Origin: Pseudomonas resinovorans NBRC 106553
GTDB taxonomy: Bacteria; Pseudomonadota; Gammaproteobacteria; Pseudomonadales; Pseudomonadaceae
Direction of reading: 5' to 3'
Assembly (NCBI RefSeq): GCF_000412695.1
Contig: NC_021499.1
Location: 2,852,001 to 2,916,000 of the forward strand
Length of the DNA: 64,000 nt
Shown: positions 1 to 9,357 of the stretch, piece by piece
How positions within the stretch are numbered: position 1 is the first letter of the stretch
Layout: each line of letters opens with the position of its first letter
Made by a program: the position numbers and the translations under genes
Notes under the pieces: model-generated
Database searches by the model: none
Seen by the model: only the letters and a program-made list of their open reading frames with translations
Told to the model about the DNA's origin: nothing

Positions 1-2
1 GC

Positions 3-935
3 GTGCTGCTCAAGCATTCCGCGCAGACTCCGCTCTGTGCCGAGCGCATGGTCGAGGCCTTCGCCGAGGCGGGCCTGCCGTCGGGAGTGCTGCAATACCT
101 GCACCTGAACCACGGCGACACCGAGCGGCTGATCCAGGCCGAACCCGTGCGCCATGTGGCCTTCACCGGCTCGGTGGCGGGCGGCGCCATGGTCGAGCGC
201 GCGGCGGCCGGGCGCTTCATCAGCTCCGGACTGGAACTGGGCGGCAAGGACCCGGCCTACGTGAGGGCTGACGCCAACCTCGGCCATGCCGTGGAAACCG
301 CCATCGACGGCGCCTTCTTCAATTCCGGCCAGTCCTGCTGCGGCATCGAGCGCATCTACGTGCATGCCGACCTCTTCGATGCCTTCGTCGAACAGGCCGT
401 GGCGCTGGTGGGCCAGTACCGACTGGGACGTTCCGATGATCCGGAGACCACCCTCGGCCCGCTGGTGCGCAGTGAAGCGGCCGAGTTCGTCCGGGGCCAG
501 GTCCGCGAGGCGCTGGGGCAGGGCGCCAGGGCCCACCTGGATGCCGCCGCCTTCCCCCTGGACCTGCCCGGCAGCGCCTACCTGGCACCCCAGGTGCTGA
601 CCGGGGTGCACCACGGCATGCGGGTCATGAGCGAGGAATCCTTCGGCCCGGTGGTGGGTATCCAGAAAGTCCATGACGATGAGGAGGCGTTGGCGCTGAT
701 GAACGACAGCCCCTACGGCCTGACCGCCGCCATCTTCAGCCAGGACGAGGCCAGTGCCCTGGCGTTGGCCGACCGGGTGGAGGCCGGCACCGTGTTCCTC
801 AACCGCTGCGACTACCTGGACCCGGCCCTGGCCTGGACGGGGGTGAAACACTCCGGGCGCGGCTGCACCTTGTCGCGGGTGGGGTTCGAACACCTGACGC
901 GGCCCAAGTCGTTCCATTTCAAGACCAGCCTGTGA
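3..935 (+). CDS. aldehyde dehydrogenase, C-terminal part (5' end outside window)
   Basis: NAD(P)-dependent oxidation of an aldehyde to its acid. The frame is open to the window edge, so about 310 C-terminal residues are visible and the true start lies upstream. The catalytic glutamate motif LELGGKD (Glu at visible residue 78) and the cysteine motif NSGQSCCG (Cys 112) are intact, as is the SEESFGPVV block near the C-terminus. Its stop lies 8 bp before the start of the iron alcohol dehydrogenase, so the two genes are probably co-transcribed and may work in sequence on an alcohol and its aldehyde. The exact substrate cannot be read from the sequence. Confidence 0.9.
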   Translation: MLLKHSAQTPLCAERMVEAFAEAGLPSGVLQYLHLNHGDTERLIQAEPVRHVAFTGSVAGGAMVERAAAGRFISSGLELGGKDPAYVRADANLGHAVETAIDGAFFNSGQSCCGIERIYVHADLFDAFVEQAVALVGQYRLGRSDDPETTLGPLVRSEAAEFVRGQVREALGQGARAHLDAAAFPLDLPGSAYLAPQVLTGVHHGMRVMSEESFGPVVGIQKVHDDEEALALMNDSPYGLTAAIFSQDEASALALADRVEAGTVFLNRCDYLDPALAWTGVKHSGRGCTLSRVGFEHLTRPKSFHFKTSL

Positions 936-943
936 GGCGAGCC

Positions 944-2113
944 ATGGACCTGAGCCATTACCGCATGAACTGGAATTACCCGACCTCGGTGCGGGTCGGT
1001 GTCGGCCGCATCGCCGAACTCCCCAAGGCTTGCCGGGAGTTGGGCATGCAGGCGCCGCTGCTGGTCACCGACCCGGGCCTGGCGACGCTGCCTATGATCG
1101 CCGAGGCGCAGCGCCAGTGCACGGATGCCGGGCTGAAGGCCGGGCTGTTCCATGGGATCAAGGGCAACCCCACCGGCCCCAACGTCGCCGACGGCGTGGC
1201 CGCCTTCAAGGCCGGCGGCCACGACGGGGTGATCGCCTTCGGCGGCGGCTCGGCTCTGGACGCCGGCAAGGCCGTCGCCCTGATGGTGGGGCAGGATCGT
1301 CCGCTGTGGGATTTCGAGGACATCGGCGACAACGCATCCAGGGTCAATGTCGCCGGCATGGCACCGGTGGTCGCGGTGCCGACCACCGCCGGCACCGGCT
1401 CGGAGGTCGGCCGCGCGGCGGTGATCACCGACGACCAGGCGCAGATCAAGCGCATCATCTTCCATGCCCGCATGCTGCCGGCCATCGTCATCCTCGACCC
1501 CGAACTGACCCTCGGCCTGCCGCCGAAGATCACCGCCGCCACCGGCATGGACGCGCTGTCCCACAGCCTGGAGGCCTACTGCTCGCCGCTTTACCACCCG
1601 ATGGCCGAAGGCATCGCCCTGGAGGGCATGCGCCTGGTCAAGGACTACCTGCCCCGGGCCACCGCACGGGGCAGTGATGTGGAGGCACGGCTGCAGATGC
1701 TGGTGGCCTCCAGCATGGGCGCCACGGCCTTCCAGCGCGGTCTCGGCGCCATGCATGCCCTGGCCCATCCCCTGGGCGCGCTGTACGACGCCCACCACGG
1801 CATGCTCAACGCCGTGCTGATGCCCTATGTGCTGCAGGCCAACCGGGCACATATAGAAGGGCCGATGGTGCGCCTGGCGCGCTACCTCGGGCTGCCCAAG
1901 GCGGGTTTCGCCGGGGTGCTGGACTGGGTGGTTAACCTGCGCAGCGAGCTGGACATCCCCCACAGCCTGGCGGAAATCGGCATAGACGACGGGCGCATCG
2001 AGCAGATCGGGCGCATGGCCGAGGTCGACCCTTCGGCCGGCACCAACCCGGTCAGCCATGACGCCGCTACCTACAGCCGCATCTTCGAGAAGGCCCTGCA
2101 CGGTCGCCTCTGA
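944..2113 (+). CDS. iron-containing alcohol dehydrogenase
   Basis: Group III (Fe-dependent) NAD(P) alcohol dehydrogenase, 389 residues, the usual size. The nucleotide-binding GGGS motif is at residues 100-103. The metal ligands of the family fit Asp203, His207, His271 and His285, with the expected 4- and 14-residue spacing. I chose ATG 944 because GAGG precedes it by 6 bp; a GTG at 932 in the same frame would overlap the upstream aldehyde dehydrogenase. The pairing with that gene suggests a short alcohol-to-acid oxidation module. Substrate unknown. Confidence 0.92.
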   Translation: MDLSHYRMNWNYPTSVRVGVGRIAELPKACRELGMQAPLLVTDPGLATLPMIAEAQRQCTDAGLKAGLFHGIKGNPTGPNVADGVAAFKAGGHDGVIAFGGGSALDAGKAVALMVGQDRPLWDFEDIGDNASRVNVAGMAPVVAVPTTAGTGSEVGRAAVITDDQAQIKRIIFHARMLPAIVILDPELTLGLPPKITAATGMDALSHSLEAYCSPLYHPMAEGIALEGMRLVKDYLPRATARGSDVEARLQMLVASSMGATAFQRGLGAMHALAHPLGALYDAHHGMLNAVLMPYVLQANRAHIEGPMVRLARYLGLPKAGFAGVLDWVVNLRSELDIPHSLAEIGIDDGRIEQIGRMAEVDPSAGTNPVSHDAATYSRIFEKALHGRL

Positions 2114-2256
2114 ATTAATCTGATCAATGCAGCGGTGAGGTCCACCTGATCCGTGCCCTCGCGGGCCGTTCCCCTACCCACGAACCAGACCCTTGCCGGT
2201 GCACACCGGCCAGGGCCGTTGCTGGCTGTGGGTTCAACCTCGATGGGAGAACGGAC

Positions 2257-2706
2257 ATGACCGACTCATTCAGGGCGGTTGGCGGCTGCCGCTGCGACGA
2301 CAACCCGGTGCGCTACGAATACAACGCCCGGCCGGCGGAAGTGCATGACTGCCTGTGCACCGACTGTACCGATATCTGCGGTGGTGCCATGGCGATAATC
2401 GCCGTGGTGGATCGCAAGGCCTTCAGCATCACCGCCAACGCCGACAAACTGAAGTGCTACCACTCCAAATCCACCTGCCACCGCTACTTCTGCTCGGAGT
2501 GCGGTTGCCACCTGTATCTGCACGTGGACGGCTTCCCCGATTTCCAGCTGGTCCATGTGCCCCCCCTGGATCGCGATTCCGAGGTCGGCGGCAAACCGGA
2601 TCGCTATGTCTTCGTGCGCTCCAAGCACCCCCTGCTGACGTTGCCGGACGATGGCCTGCCACGCCACCAGGGCTGGGCCAACAGCGGCGAGGCGGTGGCC
2701 GCTTGA
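2257..2706 (+). CDS. GFA family zinc protein (glutathione-dependent formaldehyde-activating enzyme/CENP-V fold)
   Basis: A 149-residue protein with the cysteine pattern of the GFA/CENP-V fold: Cys11 and Cys13, Cys32, Cys34 and Cys37, and Cys79, Cys82 and Cys84 (FCSECGC). These bind structural and catalytic-site zinc in the family. GGGAGA lies just upstream of ATG 2257. Named members act on S-hydroxymethylglutathione, but most are uncharacterised, so only the fold is secure. It stands alone after 143 bp that carry a small inverted repeat (GCCGGTGCACACCGGC) and no gene. It may belong with the dehydrogenases upstream. Confidence 0.85.
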   Translation: MTDSFRAVGGCRCDDNPVRYEYNARPAEVHDCLCTDCTDICGGAMAIIAVVDRKAFSITANADKLKCYHSKSTCHRYFCSECGCHLYLHVDGFPDFQLVHVPPLDRDSEVGGKPDRYVFVRSKHPLLTLPDDGLPRHQGWANSGEAVAA

Positions 2707-2718
2707 CGCGCACGTTCC

Positions 2719-2750
2719 GTAGGTTGGCGTAGAGCGAAGCGAAACCCAAC
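2719..2750. repeat. extragenic repeat, single arm (GTAGGTTGG family)
   Basis: One arm of the GTAGGTTGG...AACCCAAC type element that recurs between genes across the window, for example near 7.8, 30.3, 54.2, 59.2 and 62.7 kb. It lies between two converging genes. Confidence 0.6.
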
Positions 2751-2769
2751 GATGTACGAACGTGCGGGT

Positions 2770-3633
2770 TCAGTCGGCGCTGGCCAGCACCTCGCGCAAT
2801 GCCTCGAAGGCGGCCGTGGCGTAGCCCTGGCGCCATACCAGCAGGGTCTCCACTCGCATCAGCGGCACCTGGCGCAGGCGCGGCGGTTCGCGCAGCAGGT
2901 CCAGCACCGAGCGCGGCAGGATGCCGACGCAGGAGCCCGCCGCCACGCAGGCGAGGATGGCGTGGTAGGACCCCACCTGTTGCACCTTCGCTGGCGGGCG
3001 ACCTTCGACGGACAGCCAGTCCTCGGCGATCTGCCGGTAGGTGCAGCCTTCGGCGAAACCCGCCAGGCCGCGTACCTGTACATCCGCCGGGTCCGCCACC
3101 GGCGGATGGTCGGCGGGAAGCACCAGCAGCAGTTCCTCCTCGAACACCGGCCGGGCCTCCAGGTCCAGCTGGGCGATTTCCTCCCGGCCCCTGGGCCAGG
3201 CCACCAGCGCGCAGTCCAGGCGCCGCGCCAGCACGCCGTCCAGCAGCGCCTGGCTGGTGCCGGTGCTGACCTCCAGTTCCACCTCCGGGCAGCGGCCATG
3301 GAATCGCACCAGCGGGGCGGGCAGGCGGCTGGCGGCGGTGCTCTCCATGCTCCCCAGGCGCAGGCGGCCGCCCGGCCGTTGCGGGTGCATGGACTGACGC
3401 GCTTCATCGGCCAGGGCCAGCAGGCGCTCGCTGTAGTCGAGGAAGGTCTGGCCGCGATCGGTGAGGGTCATGCGCTTGCCGTCGCGGAGGAAGAGCGGGG
3501 CGCCCAGCTCCTCCTCCAATTGGCGAATCCGCGTGGTGACGTTCGACTGTGCCCGCTGCAAACGCTGGGCGGCGCGGGTCACGCTGTGCTCCAGGGCCAC
3601 GGCGCGGAAAATCTCCAGGCTGGATAGATCCAT
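2770..3633 (-). CDS. LysR family transcriptional regulator
   Basis: A 287-residue LysR-type regulator. Residues 1-60 form the winged helix-turn-helix ([20 protein letters not shown]) and the rest is the periplasmic-binding-like effector domain. It is divergent from the nitronate monooxygenase gene at 3728. The 94 bp between them hold two perfect palindromes (3642-3654 and 3675-3689), so autoregulation and control of the monooxygenase are likely. The effector is unknown. Confidence 0.92.
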   Translation of the reverse strand: MDLSSLEIFRAVALEHSVTRAAQRLQRAQSNVTTRIRQLEEELGAPLFLRDGKRMTLTDRGQTFLDYSERLLALADEARQSMHPQRPGGRLRLGSMESTAASRLPAPLVRFHGRCPEVELEVSTGTSQALLDGVLARRLDCALVAWPRGREEIAQLDLEARPVFEEELLLVLPADHPPVADPADVQVRGLAGFAEGCTYRQIAEDWLSVEGRPPAKVQQVGSYHAILACVAAGSCVGILPRSVLDLLREPPRLRQVPLMRVETLLVWRQGYATAAFEALREVLASAD

Positions 3634-3641
3634 GGATTTAA

Positions 3642-3689
3642 ATCTCTTATAGAGAATTAGATATTAAAATTATTCTCTATCTGAGATAG
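3642..3689. promoter_or_regulatory. two LysR-type operator palindromes
   Basis: TCTCT-TAT-AGAGA at 3642-3654 and TCTATCT-G-AGATAGA at 3675-3689 are perfect inverted repeats in the AT-rich divergent promoter between the LysR gene and the nitronate monooxygenase gene. Position and form fit LysR recognition and activation sites. Binding is inferred. Confidence 0.55.
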
Positions 3690-3727
3690 ATTGGCCAGGT
3701 TTTCGTCGCACTCGGAGTCCCGTCACC

Positions 3728-4786
3728 ATGTCTCTCACGCAACTGCTCGGCATCCGGCATCCCATCATCCAGGCCCCCATGGTGGGCGTTTCCACCCCGG
3801 CCCTGGCGGCCGCCGTCTCCAATGCCGGCGCCCTGGGCTCCATCGGTATCGGTGCCAGCACCCCGGAACAGGCCCGCGCCATGCTCGCGCAAACCCGCGC
3901 GCTCACCAGCGGTCCGTTCAACGTCAACCTGTTCTGCCATCGTCCGGCCGCGGCCGATGCCCAGCGCGAGGCCGCCTGGCTGGAACACCTGCGGCCGCTG
4001 TTCGCCGAGTTCGATGCCGAACCGCCGGCTGCGATCCGCGAGATCTACAAAAGCTTCCTCGACGACCCGGACATGCTGCAGATGCTGCTCGACGAGCGCC
4101 CGGCCGTCGTCAGCTTTCACTTCGGCCTGCCGCCACAAGGCTGGATCGACGCGCTCAAGGCCGCCGGCATCCGCCTGCTGGCCAGCGCCACCAATCTCGA
4201 TGAGGCCCGCCTGGTAGAGGCAGCCGGAGTGGACGCCATAGTCGCCCAGGGCATCGAGGCCGGTGGCCACCGTGGAGTGTTCGAGCCGGAGCAGGGCGAC
4301 GCGGCCATCGGCACCCTGGCCCTGGTTCGCCTGATTGCCAGCCAATGTCGCCTGCCGGTGATCGCCGCCGGTGGCATCATGGATGGCCAGGGCATAGCGG
4401 CGGCGCTGGCCCTGGGTGCCGCAGGCGCGCAGCTGGGTACCGCCTTCGTGCCATGTCCGGAATCGGCGGCCAACGCTGCCTACCTTGCGGCGCTGAAGGG
4501 GCCGCGCGCCCATGCCACGCGTATCACTGCTGCCATTTCCGGGCGTCCCGCGCGGGGCATGGTCAACCGCCTCTGGACCGACCTCGACAGCTCCCAGGCG
4601 CCGACGCTGCCGGACTATCCCACCACCTACGATGCCGCCAAGGCATTGCACGCGGCTGCCAGCGCCAAGGGCTGCAACGATTTCGCCGTGCAGTGGGCCG
4701 GCCAGGGCGCGCCGCTGGCGCGGGAGCTGCCGGCGGCGGAATTGGTGCAGGTGCTGGTGACGGAACTGAATACGGCGATGGGGTAG
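3728..4786 (+). CDS. nitronate monooxygenase
   Basis: FMN-dependent TIM-barrel enzyme that oxidises alkyl nitronates (including propionate-3-nitronate) with O2, 352 residues. Seen: the N-terminal QAPMVG motif at 15-20, a candidate catalytic His131 in VSFHFG, the flavin phosphate-binding EAGGHRG at 177-183 and AAGGI at 213-217. It is divergent from a LysR gene and probably under its control. The role may be detoxification of nitronates rather than carbon supply. Some family members are misnamed enoyl reductases, so the substrate is a family inference. Confidence 0.88.
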   Translation: MSLTQLLGIRHPIIQAPMVGVSTPALAAAVSNAGALGSIGIGASTPEQARAMLAQTRALTSGPFNVNLFCHRPAAADAQREAAWLEHLRPLFAEFDAEPPAAIREIYKSFLDDPDMLQMLLDERPAVVSFHFGLPPQGWIDALKAAGIRLLASATNLDEARLVEAAGVDAIVAQGIEAGGHRGVFEPEQGDAAIGTLALVRLIASQCRLPVIAAGGIMDGQGIAAALALGAAGAQLGTAFVPCPESAANAAYLAALKGPRAHATRITAAISGRPARGMVNRLWTDLDSSQAPTLPDYPTTYDAAKALHAAASAKGCNDFAVQWAGQGAPLARELPAAELVQVLVTELNTAMG

Positions 4787-4867
4787 CCCTGGATATCGCC
4801 GCTCTCGGGCAGGCAGGCGAGGGCGGGAGATGAGGGCGTGGAGGGAAAGGTAGCAGGGCACACATCT

Positions 4868-4901
4868 GTTCGATAAACGCACCAATAGTCGATTATCGGA
4901 T
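4868..4901. promoter_or_regulatory. PcaR-like operator upstream of pcaI
   Basis: GTTCGATAAACGCAC (4868-4882) followed by GTCGATTATCGGAT (4888-4901) forms an imperfect inverted pair about 78 bp before pcaI. The first closely resembles the 15-bp box I recall for the IclR-type regulator PcaR in P. putida. Related boxes precede other genes here (15291, 21953, 29444, 31836). No pcaR-adjacent pcaGH is present in the window. Confidence 0.55.
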
Positions 4902-4978
4902 TGTTCGGGGGAGCGTCGGGGAGTACTTTTTCACCACCCGGCGCTCAATACGCCCTGGATAACAACACGAGATCGACC

Positions 4979-5842
4979 ATGGCTGAAATCCTTTCCCTCC
5001 GCGAAGCCGTCGAACGTTTCATCAACGATGGCGACACCGTAGCCCTTGAGGGCTTCACCCACCTGATTCCCACTGCCGCGTCCCACGAGATCATCCGCCA
5101 GGGCAAGAAGAACCTGCACCTGGCGCGCATGACTCCCGACCTGGTCTATGACCTGCTGATCGGCGCCGGCTGCGCTCGCAAGCTGACCTTCTCCTGGGGT
5201 GGCAACCCCGGCGTGGGCTCGTTGCATCGCCTGCGTGACGCCGTGGAGAAACAGTGGCCCAACGCCCTGGAGATCGACGAGCACAGCCACGCCGACCTGG
5301 CCAACTCCTATGTGGCCGGTGCCTCGGGCCTGCCGTTCGCCGTGCTGCGTGCCTATGTCGGTTCCGACCTGCCCAAGGTCAACCCGAACATCAAGTTCAT
5401 CAACTGCCCCTTCACCGGCGAGACGCTGGCTGCCGTTCCCTCGGTTCGCCCGGACGTCACCGTGATCCACGCGCAGAAGGCCGACCGCAAGGGCAACGTC
5501 CTGCTGTGGGGCATCCTCGGCGTGCAGAAGGAAGCGGCCCTGGCGGCCAAGCGTTGCATCGTCACCGTCGAAGAGATCGTCGACGACCTGAACGCACCGA
5601 TGAACGCCTGCGTCCTGCCCACCTGGGCACTGACCGCCGTGTGCCATGTGCCGGGTGGCGCCCATCCGTCCTACGCCCATGGTTACTACGAGCGCGACAA
5701 CCGCTTCTACCAGGCCTGGGACCCGATCGCCCGCAACCGCGAAACCTTCACCGCCTGGATCGATGAATACATCCGTGGCACCAAGGATTTCAGCGAGTTC
5801 CAGCAGAAGATCGCCCAAGCCAAGACTGCGGAGGCCAAGTGA
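4979..5842 (+). CDS. pcaI: 3-oxoadipate CoA-transferase subunit A (CatI-type)
   Basis: With PcaJ it transfers CoA from succinyl-CoA to 3-oxoadipate, the penultimate step of the beta-ketoadipate pathway. It has 287 residues from ATG 4979. It resembles the longer CatI/glutaconate-CoA-transferase A type found in P. knackmussii and P. aeruginosa (EGFTHLIPTAASHEIIRQGK) rather than the about 230-residue PcaI of P. putida. An upstream in-frame TTG at 4901 lies inside the operator region and is unlikely to be the start. The stop overlaps pcaJ (TGATG), so translation is coupled. Confidence 0.93.
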   Translation: MAEILSLREAVERFINDGDTVALEGFTHLIPTAASHEIIRQGKKNLHLARMTPDLVYDLLIGAGCARKLTFSWGGNPGVGSLHRLRDAVEKQWPNALEIDEHSHADLANSYVAGASGLPFAVLRAYVGSDLPKVNPNIKFINCPFTGETLAAVPSVRPDVTVIHAQKADRKGNVLLWGILGVQKEAALAAKRCIVTVEEIVDDLNAPMNACVLPTWALTAVCHVPGGAHPSYAHGYYERDNRFYQAWDPIARNRETFTAWIDEYIRGTKDFSEFQQKIAQAKTAEAK

Positions 5843-6624
5843 TGAGCGCCTACACCACTAATGAAATGATGACCGTGGCGGCTGCCCGTCGCCTGAAGAA
5901 CGGTGCCGTCTGCTTCGTCGGCATCGGCCTGCCGTCCAAGGCCGCCAACCTGGCGCGCCTGACCTCGTCCCCGGACGTGGTACTGATCTACGAATCCGGC
6001 CCCATCGGCGCCAAGCCGACCGTGCTGCCGCTGTCCATCGGTGACGGCGAGCTGGCCGAAACCGCCGACACCGTAGTGCCCACTGGCGAGATCTTCCGCT
6101 ACTGGCTGCAGGGCGGCCGTATCGACGTCGGCTTCCTCGGTGCCGCCCAGGTGGACCGCTTCGGCAACATCAACACCACCGTGATCGGCGACTACAACAG
6201 CCCGAAAGTGCGCCTGCCGGGTGCCGGCGGCGCTCCGGAAATCGCCGGTTCCGCCAAGGAAGTGCTGATCATCCTCAAGCAGTCCCACCGCACCTTCGTC
6301 GACAAGCTGGCCTTCATCACCTCCGTGGGCCACGGCGAGGGCGGCGACCACCGCAAGCAGCTGGGCCTGCCGGGCAAAGGTCCGGTGGCGCTGATCACCG
6401 ACCTCTGCATCATGGAACCGGAAGCCGGCACCAGCGAATTCATCGTCACCTCGCTGCACCCGGGCGTAACCCGTGAGCAGGTGATCGAGAACACCGGCTG
6501 GGCCATCCGTTTTGCGCCGGACGTGGCCGAGACCCTGGCTCCCAACGAGACCGAACTGACCGCGCTGCGCGCCCTGGAAGCCCGCACCGCGGCCGCCCAC
6601 GGCCAGCTGGGGGGTGAGGAATGA
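5842..6624 (+). CDS. pcaJ: 3-oxoadipate CoA-transferase subunit B (CatJ-type)
   Basis: The catalytic subunit, 260 residues. Glu51 in the YESGPIG motif is the expected CoA-thioester-forming glutamate of the glutaconate/CatJ type. I chose ATG 5842, which overlaps the pcaI stop by one base; the GTG three bases earlier is less likely. The next gene, pcaF, overlaps its stop by 4 bp (ATGA). Tight coupling of I, J and F matches the order of reactions. Confidence 0.93.
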   Translation: MSAYTTNEMMTVAAARRLKNGAVCFVGIGLPSKAANLARLTSSPDVVLIYESGPIGAKPTVLPLSIGDGELAETADTVVPTGEIFRYWLQGGRIDVGFLGAAQVDRFGNINTTVIGDYNSPKVRLPGAGGAPEIAGSAKEVLIILKQSHRTFVDKLAFITSVGHGEGGDHRKQLGLPGKGPVALITDLCIMEPEAGTSEFIVTSLHPGVTREQVIENTGWAIRFAPDVAETLAPNETELTALRALEARTAAAHGQLGGEE

Positions 6625-7826
6625 GCCGCGACGTCTACATCTGCGACGCCATCCGTACGCCCATCGGCCGCTTCGGCGGCTCCCTGGCTCCGGTGCGCGC
6701 CGACGACCTGGCCGCCGTACCGATCAAGGCCCTGGTCGAGCGCAACCCCCAGGTCAAATGGGACGAGCTGGATGAGGTGTTCCTCGGCTGCGCCAACCAG
6801 GCCGGCGAAGACAACCGCAACGTGGCGCGCATGGCGCTGCTGCTGGCCGGCCTGCCGGACAGCATTCCCGGCGTCACGCTGAACCGTCTTTGCGCTTCGG
6901 GCATGGACGCGGTGGGCACCGCCTTCCGCGCCATCGCCGCAGGCGAGATGGAGCTGGCCATCGCCGGTGGCGTGGAATCCATGTCCCGCGCCCCCTACGT
7001 GATGGGCAAGGCCGACAGCGCCTTTGGCCGCACCCAGAAGATCGAAGACACCACCATCGGCTGGCGTTTCATCAACCCGCTGATGAAGGCCCAGTACGGC
7101 GTCGACGCCATGCCGCAGACCGCGGACAACGTCGCTGACGACTACCAGGTTTCCCGCGCCGACCAGGACCTGTTCTCCGTGCGCAGCCAGCAGCGTGCCG
7201 GCCGTGCCCAGGCCGCAGGCTTCTTCGCCGAGGAAATCGTCCCGGTGGTGATCAAGGGCAAGAAGGGCGAGACCGTGGTCGACCAGGACGAGCACCTGCG
7301 TCCCGACACCACCCTCGAAGCCCTGGCCAAGCTGAAGCCGGTCAACGGTGAAGGCAAGACCGTCACCGCGGGCAACGCGTCGGGCGTCAACGACGGCGCC
7401 GTGGCGCTGATCCTGGCTTCCGCCGAGGCTGTCAAGAAGCACGGCCTGACCCCGCGCGCGAAAGTGCTCGGCATGGCCAGCGCCGGCGTCGCCCCGCGCG
7501 TCATGGGCATCGGCCCGGTGCCGGCGGTGCGCAAACTGATGGAACGCCTGAACCTGGCCATCGGTGACTTCGACGTGATCGAACTCAACGAAGCCTTCGC
7601 CGCCCAGGGCCTGGCCGTGATGCGTGAACTCGGCATCGCCGACGACAGCGACAAGGTCAACCCCAACGGTGGCGCCATCGCCCTCGGCCACCCCCTGGGT
7701 GCCAGCGGCGCGCGGCTGATCCAGACCGCCCTGCACCAGCTGGAGAAATCCGGCGGCAAGATCGGCCTGGCCACCATGTGCGTAGGGGTGGGCCAAGGCC
7801 TCGCCCTGGCCATAGAACGAGTCTGA
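6621..7826 (+). CDS. pcaF: 3-oxoadipyl-CoA thiolase
   Basis: Cleaves 3-oxoadipyl-CoA with CoA to succinyl-CoA and acetyl-CoA, the last step of protocatechuate catabolism. It has 401 residues, the full thiolase length. Cys91 ([10 protein letters not shown]) is the acyl-binding nucleophile; His357 ([10 protein letters not shown]) and Cys387 (CVGVGQG) complete the site. An ATGA overlap ties it to pcaJ. In P. aeruginosa-type clusters a transporter gene (pcaT) usually follows. Here there is only a 160-bp gap with a long palindrome, then pcaB. Confidence 0.95.
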   Translation: MSRDVYICDAIRTPIGRFGGSLAPVRADDLAAVPIKALVERNPQVKWDELDEVFLGCANQAGEDNRNVARMALLLAGLPDSIPGVTLNRLCASGMDAVGTAFRAIAAGEMELAIAGGVESMSRAPYVMGKADSAFGRTQKIEDTTIGWRFINPLMKAQYGVDAMPQTADNVADDYQVSRADQDLFSVRSQQRAGRAQAAGFFAEEIVPVVIKGKKGETVVDQDEHLRPDTTLEALAKLKPVNGEGKTVTAGNASGVNDGAVALILASAEAVKKHGLTPRAKVLGMASAGVAPRVMGIGPVPAVRKLMERLNLAIGDFDVIELNEAFAAQGLAVMRELGIADDSDKVNPNGGAIALGHPLGASGARLIQTALHQLEKSGGKIGLATMCVGVGQGLALAIERV

Positions 7827-7831
7827 CCCAC

Positions 7832-7904
7832 GTAGGATGGGTAGAGCCTGCGAAACCCATCAATTGCAACCCGCATGGGTTTCGCTCCGCTCTACCCATC
7901 CTAC
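7832..7904. repeat. long extragenic palindrome between pcaF and pcaB
   Basis: Arms GTAGGATGGGTAGAG (7832-7846) and CTCTACCCATCCTAC (7890-7904) are perfectly complementary over 15 bp. An inner GCGAAACCCAT/ATGGGTTTCGC pair extends the stem. It could damp readthrough or stabilise the pcaIJF message. It belongs to the GTAGGATGGG family seen several times in the window. Confidence 0.75.
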
Positions 7905-7986
7905 AGGTCGCCTGCGACTGTAAAGCTGGCCCGCAAGGGCCGGCTGCTATAAAACGAAACACCATCCCGAATTTCGGAGCACTGGC

Positions 7987-9348
7987 TTGAACAGCCCGAG
8001 CAACCAACTCTTCGATTCCTACTTCACGGCGCCGGCCATGCGCGCGGTCTTCTGCGACCGGGGCAGGGTGCAGGGCATGCTCGACTTCGAGGCCGCCCTG
8101 GCGCGTGCCGAAGCGAACGTGGGCCTGGTACCGAGGGACGCCGTGGCGTCCATCGTGGCGGCCTGCAACGCCGAACTCTACGATTACGCCGCCCTGGCCC
8201 AGGCCATCACCAGCGCCGGCAACTCGGCCATCCCGCTGGTGAAGGCCCTGGGCAAGCGGGTCGCGGCCCAGAGCAGCGAAGCCGAGCGCTACGTGCACCT
8301 GGGCGCCACCAGCCAGGACGCCATGGACAGCGGCCTGGTGCTGCAACTGCGCGCCGCCGTCGAACTGCTGGAGCGTGACCTCGCCGCCCTGGGCCAGGCC
8401 CTGGCGGTGCAGGCCGAGCGCTACGCCGACACGCCGCTGGCCGGTCGCACCTGGCTGCAGCAGGCCACCCCCGTCACCCTCGGCATGAAGCTCGCCGGCG
8501 TGCTGGGTGCCGTCACCCGCCATCGCCAGCGCCTGGCCGAACTCAAGCCACGGTTGTTCTGCCTGCAGTTCGGCGGTGCCTCCGGCAGCCTGGCCGCCCT
8601 TGGCGAGCAGGCCTGGCCGGTGGTCGAGGCCCTGGCCGGCGAGCTGCAACTGAACCTGCCCGACCAGCCCTGGCACACCCAGCGCGACCGCCTGGTGGAG
8701 TTCGCCAGCCTGCTGGGCCTGATCGCCGGCAGCCTCGGCAAACTGGGTCGCGACCTGAGCCTGCTGATGCAAACCGAAGCCGGCGAAGTCTTCGAGCCCT
8801 CGGCGCCGGGCAAGGGTGGCTCGTCCACCATGCCGCACAAGCGCAACCCGGTGAGCGCCGCCGTACTGATCGGCGCCGCCACCCGTGCGCCGGGCCTGGT
8901 GTCCACCATGTTCGCCGCCATGCCCCAGGAGCACGAGCGCAGCCTCGGCCTGTGGCACGCCGAATGGGAAACCCTGCCGGAGCTCTGCTGCCTGGTGTCC
9001 GGTGCCTTGCAGCAGGCATTGCTGGTCGTGCCCGGCCTGGAAGTGGATGCCGCGCGCATGCGCGAGAACCTCGACCTGACCCAGGGCCTGGTGCTGGCCG
9101 AAGCCGTGAGCATCGCGCTCGCCCAGCGCATCGGTCGCGACGCCGCCCATCACCTGGTGGAGCAGTGCTGCCGTCAGGCGGTGAAGGAGGGCGCCCACCT
9201 GCGCGCCGTGCTCGGCGCCAACCTTGAGGTCACCGCACAACTTTCCGCCGCCGAGCTGGACCGCCTGCTCGACCCGGCCCATTACCTTGGCCAGGCCCGC
9301 CGCTGGGTGGACCGCGCACTGGCCGAACACCAACAGATTTCGCGTTAG
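7987..9348 (+). CDS. pcaB: 3-carboxy-cis,cis-muconate cycloisomerase
   Basis: Forms gamma-carboxymuconolactone from the ring-cleavage product of protocatechuate. It has 453 residues of the fumarase/aspartase superfamily, with HLGATSQD at 104-111 and the signature GSSTMPHKRNP at 278-288. The start is an unusual TTG at 7987, supported by GGAG at 7976-7979 and by homology starting within the first residues; no ATG lies nearby in frame. pcaD follows after 9 bp. A predicted reading frame overlapping its start from 7778 is not coding. Confidence 0.94.
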   Translation: MNSPSNQLFDSYFTAPAMRAVFCDRGRVQGMLDFEAALARAEANVGLVPRDAVASIVAACNAELYDYAALAQAITSAGNSAIPLVKALGKRVAAQSSEAERYVHLGATSQDAMDSGLVLQLRAAVELLERDLAALGQALAVQAERYADTPLAGRTWLQQATPVTLGMKLAGVLGAVTRHRQRLAELKPRLFCLQFGGASGSLAALGEQAWPVVEALAGELQLNLPDQPWHTQRDRLVEFASLLGLIAGSLGKLGRDLSLLMQTEAGEVFEPSAPGKGGSSTMPHKRNPVSAAVLIGAATRAPGLVSTMFAAMPQEHERSLGLWHAEWETLPELCCLVSGALQQALLVVPGLEVDAARMRENLDLTQGLVLAEAVSIALAQRIGRDAAHHLVEQCCRQAVKEGAHLRAVLGANLEVTAQLSAAELDRLLDPAHYLGQARRWVDRALAEHQQISR

Positions 9349-9357
9349 GAGCCTTGC

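Noticed and set aside
812..2101. Long minus-strand open frame opposite the iron alcohol dehydrogenase
   Set aside because: Shadow of a high-GC gene; composition is His/Gly/Gln/Arg-rich with no domain, while the plus frame has an intact enzyme.
7778..7990. A 70-codon frame between pcaF and pcaB
   Set aside because: It is made of the extragenic palindrome and the end of pcaF in another frame.
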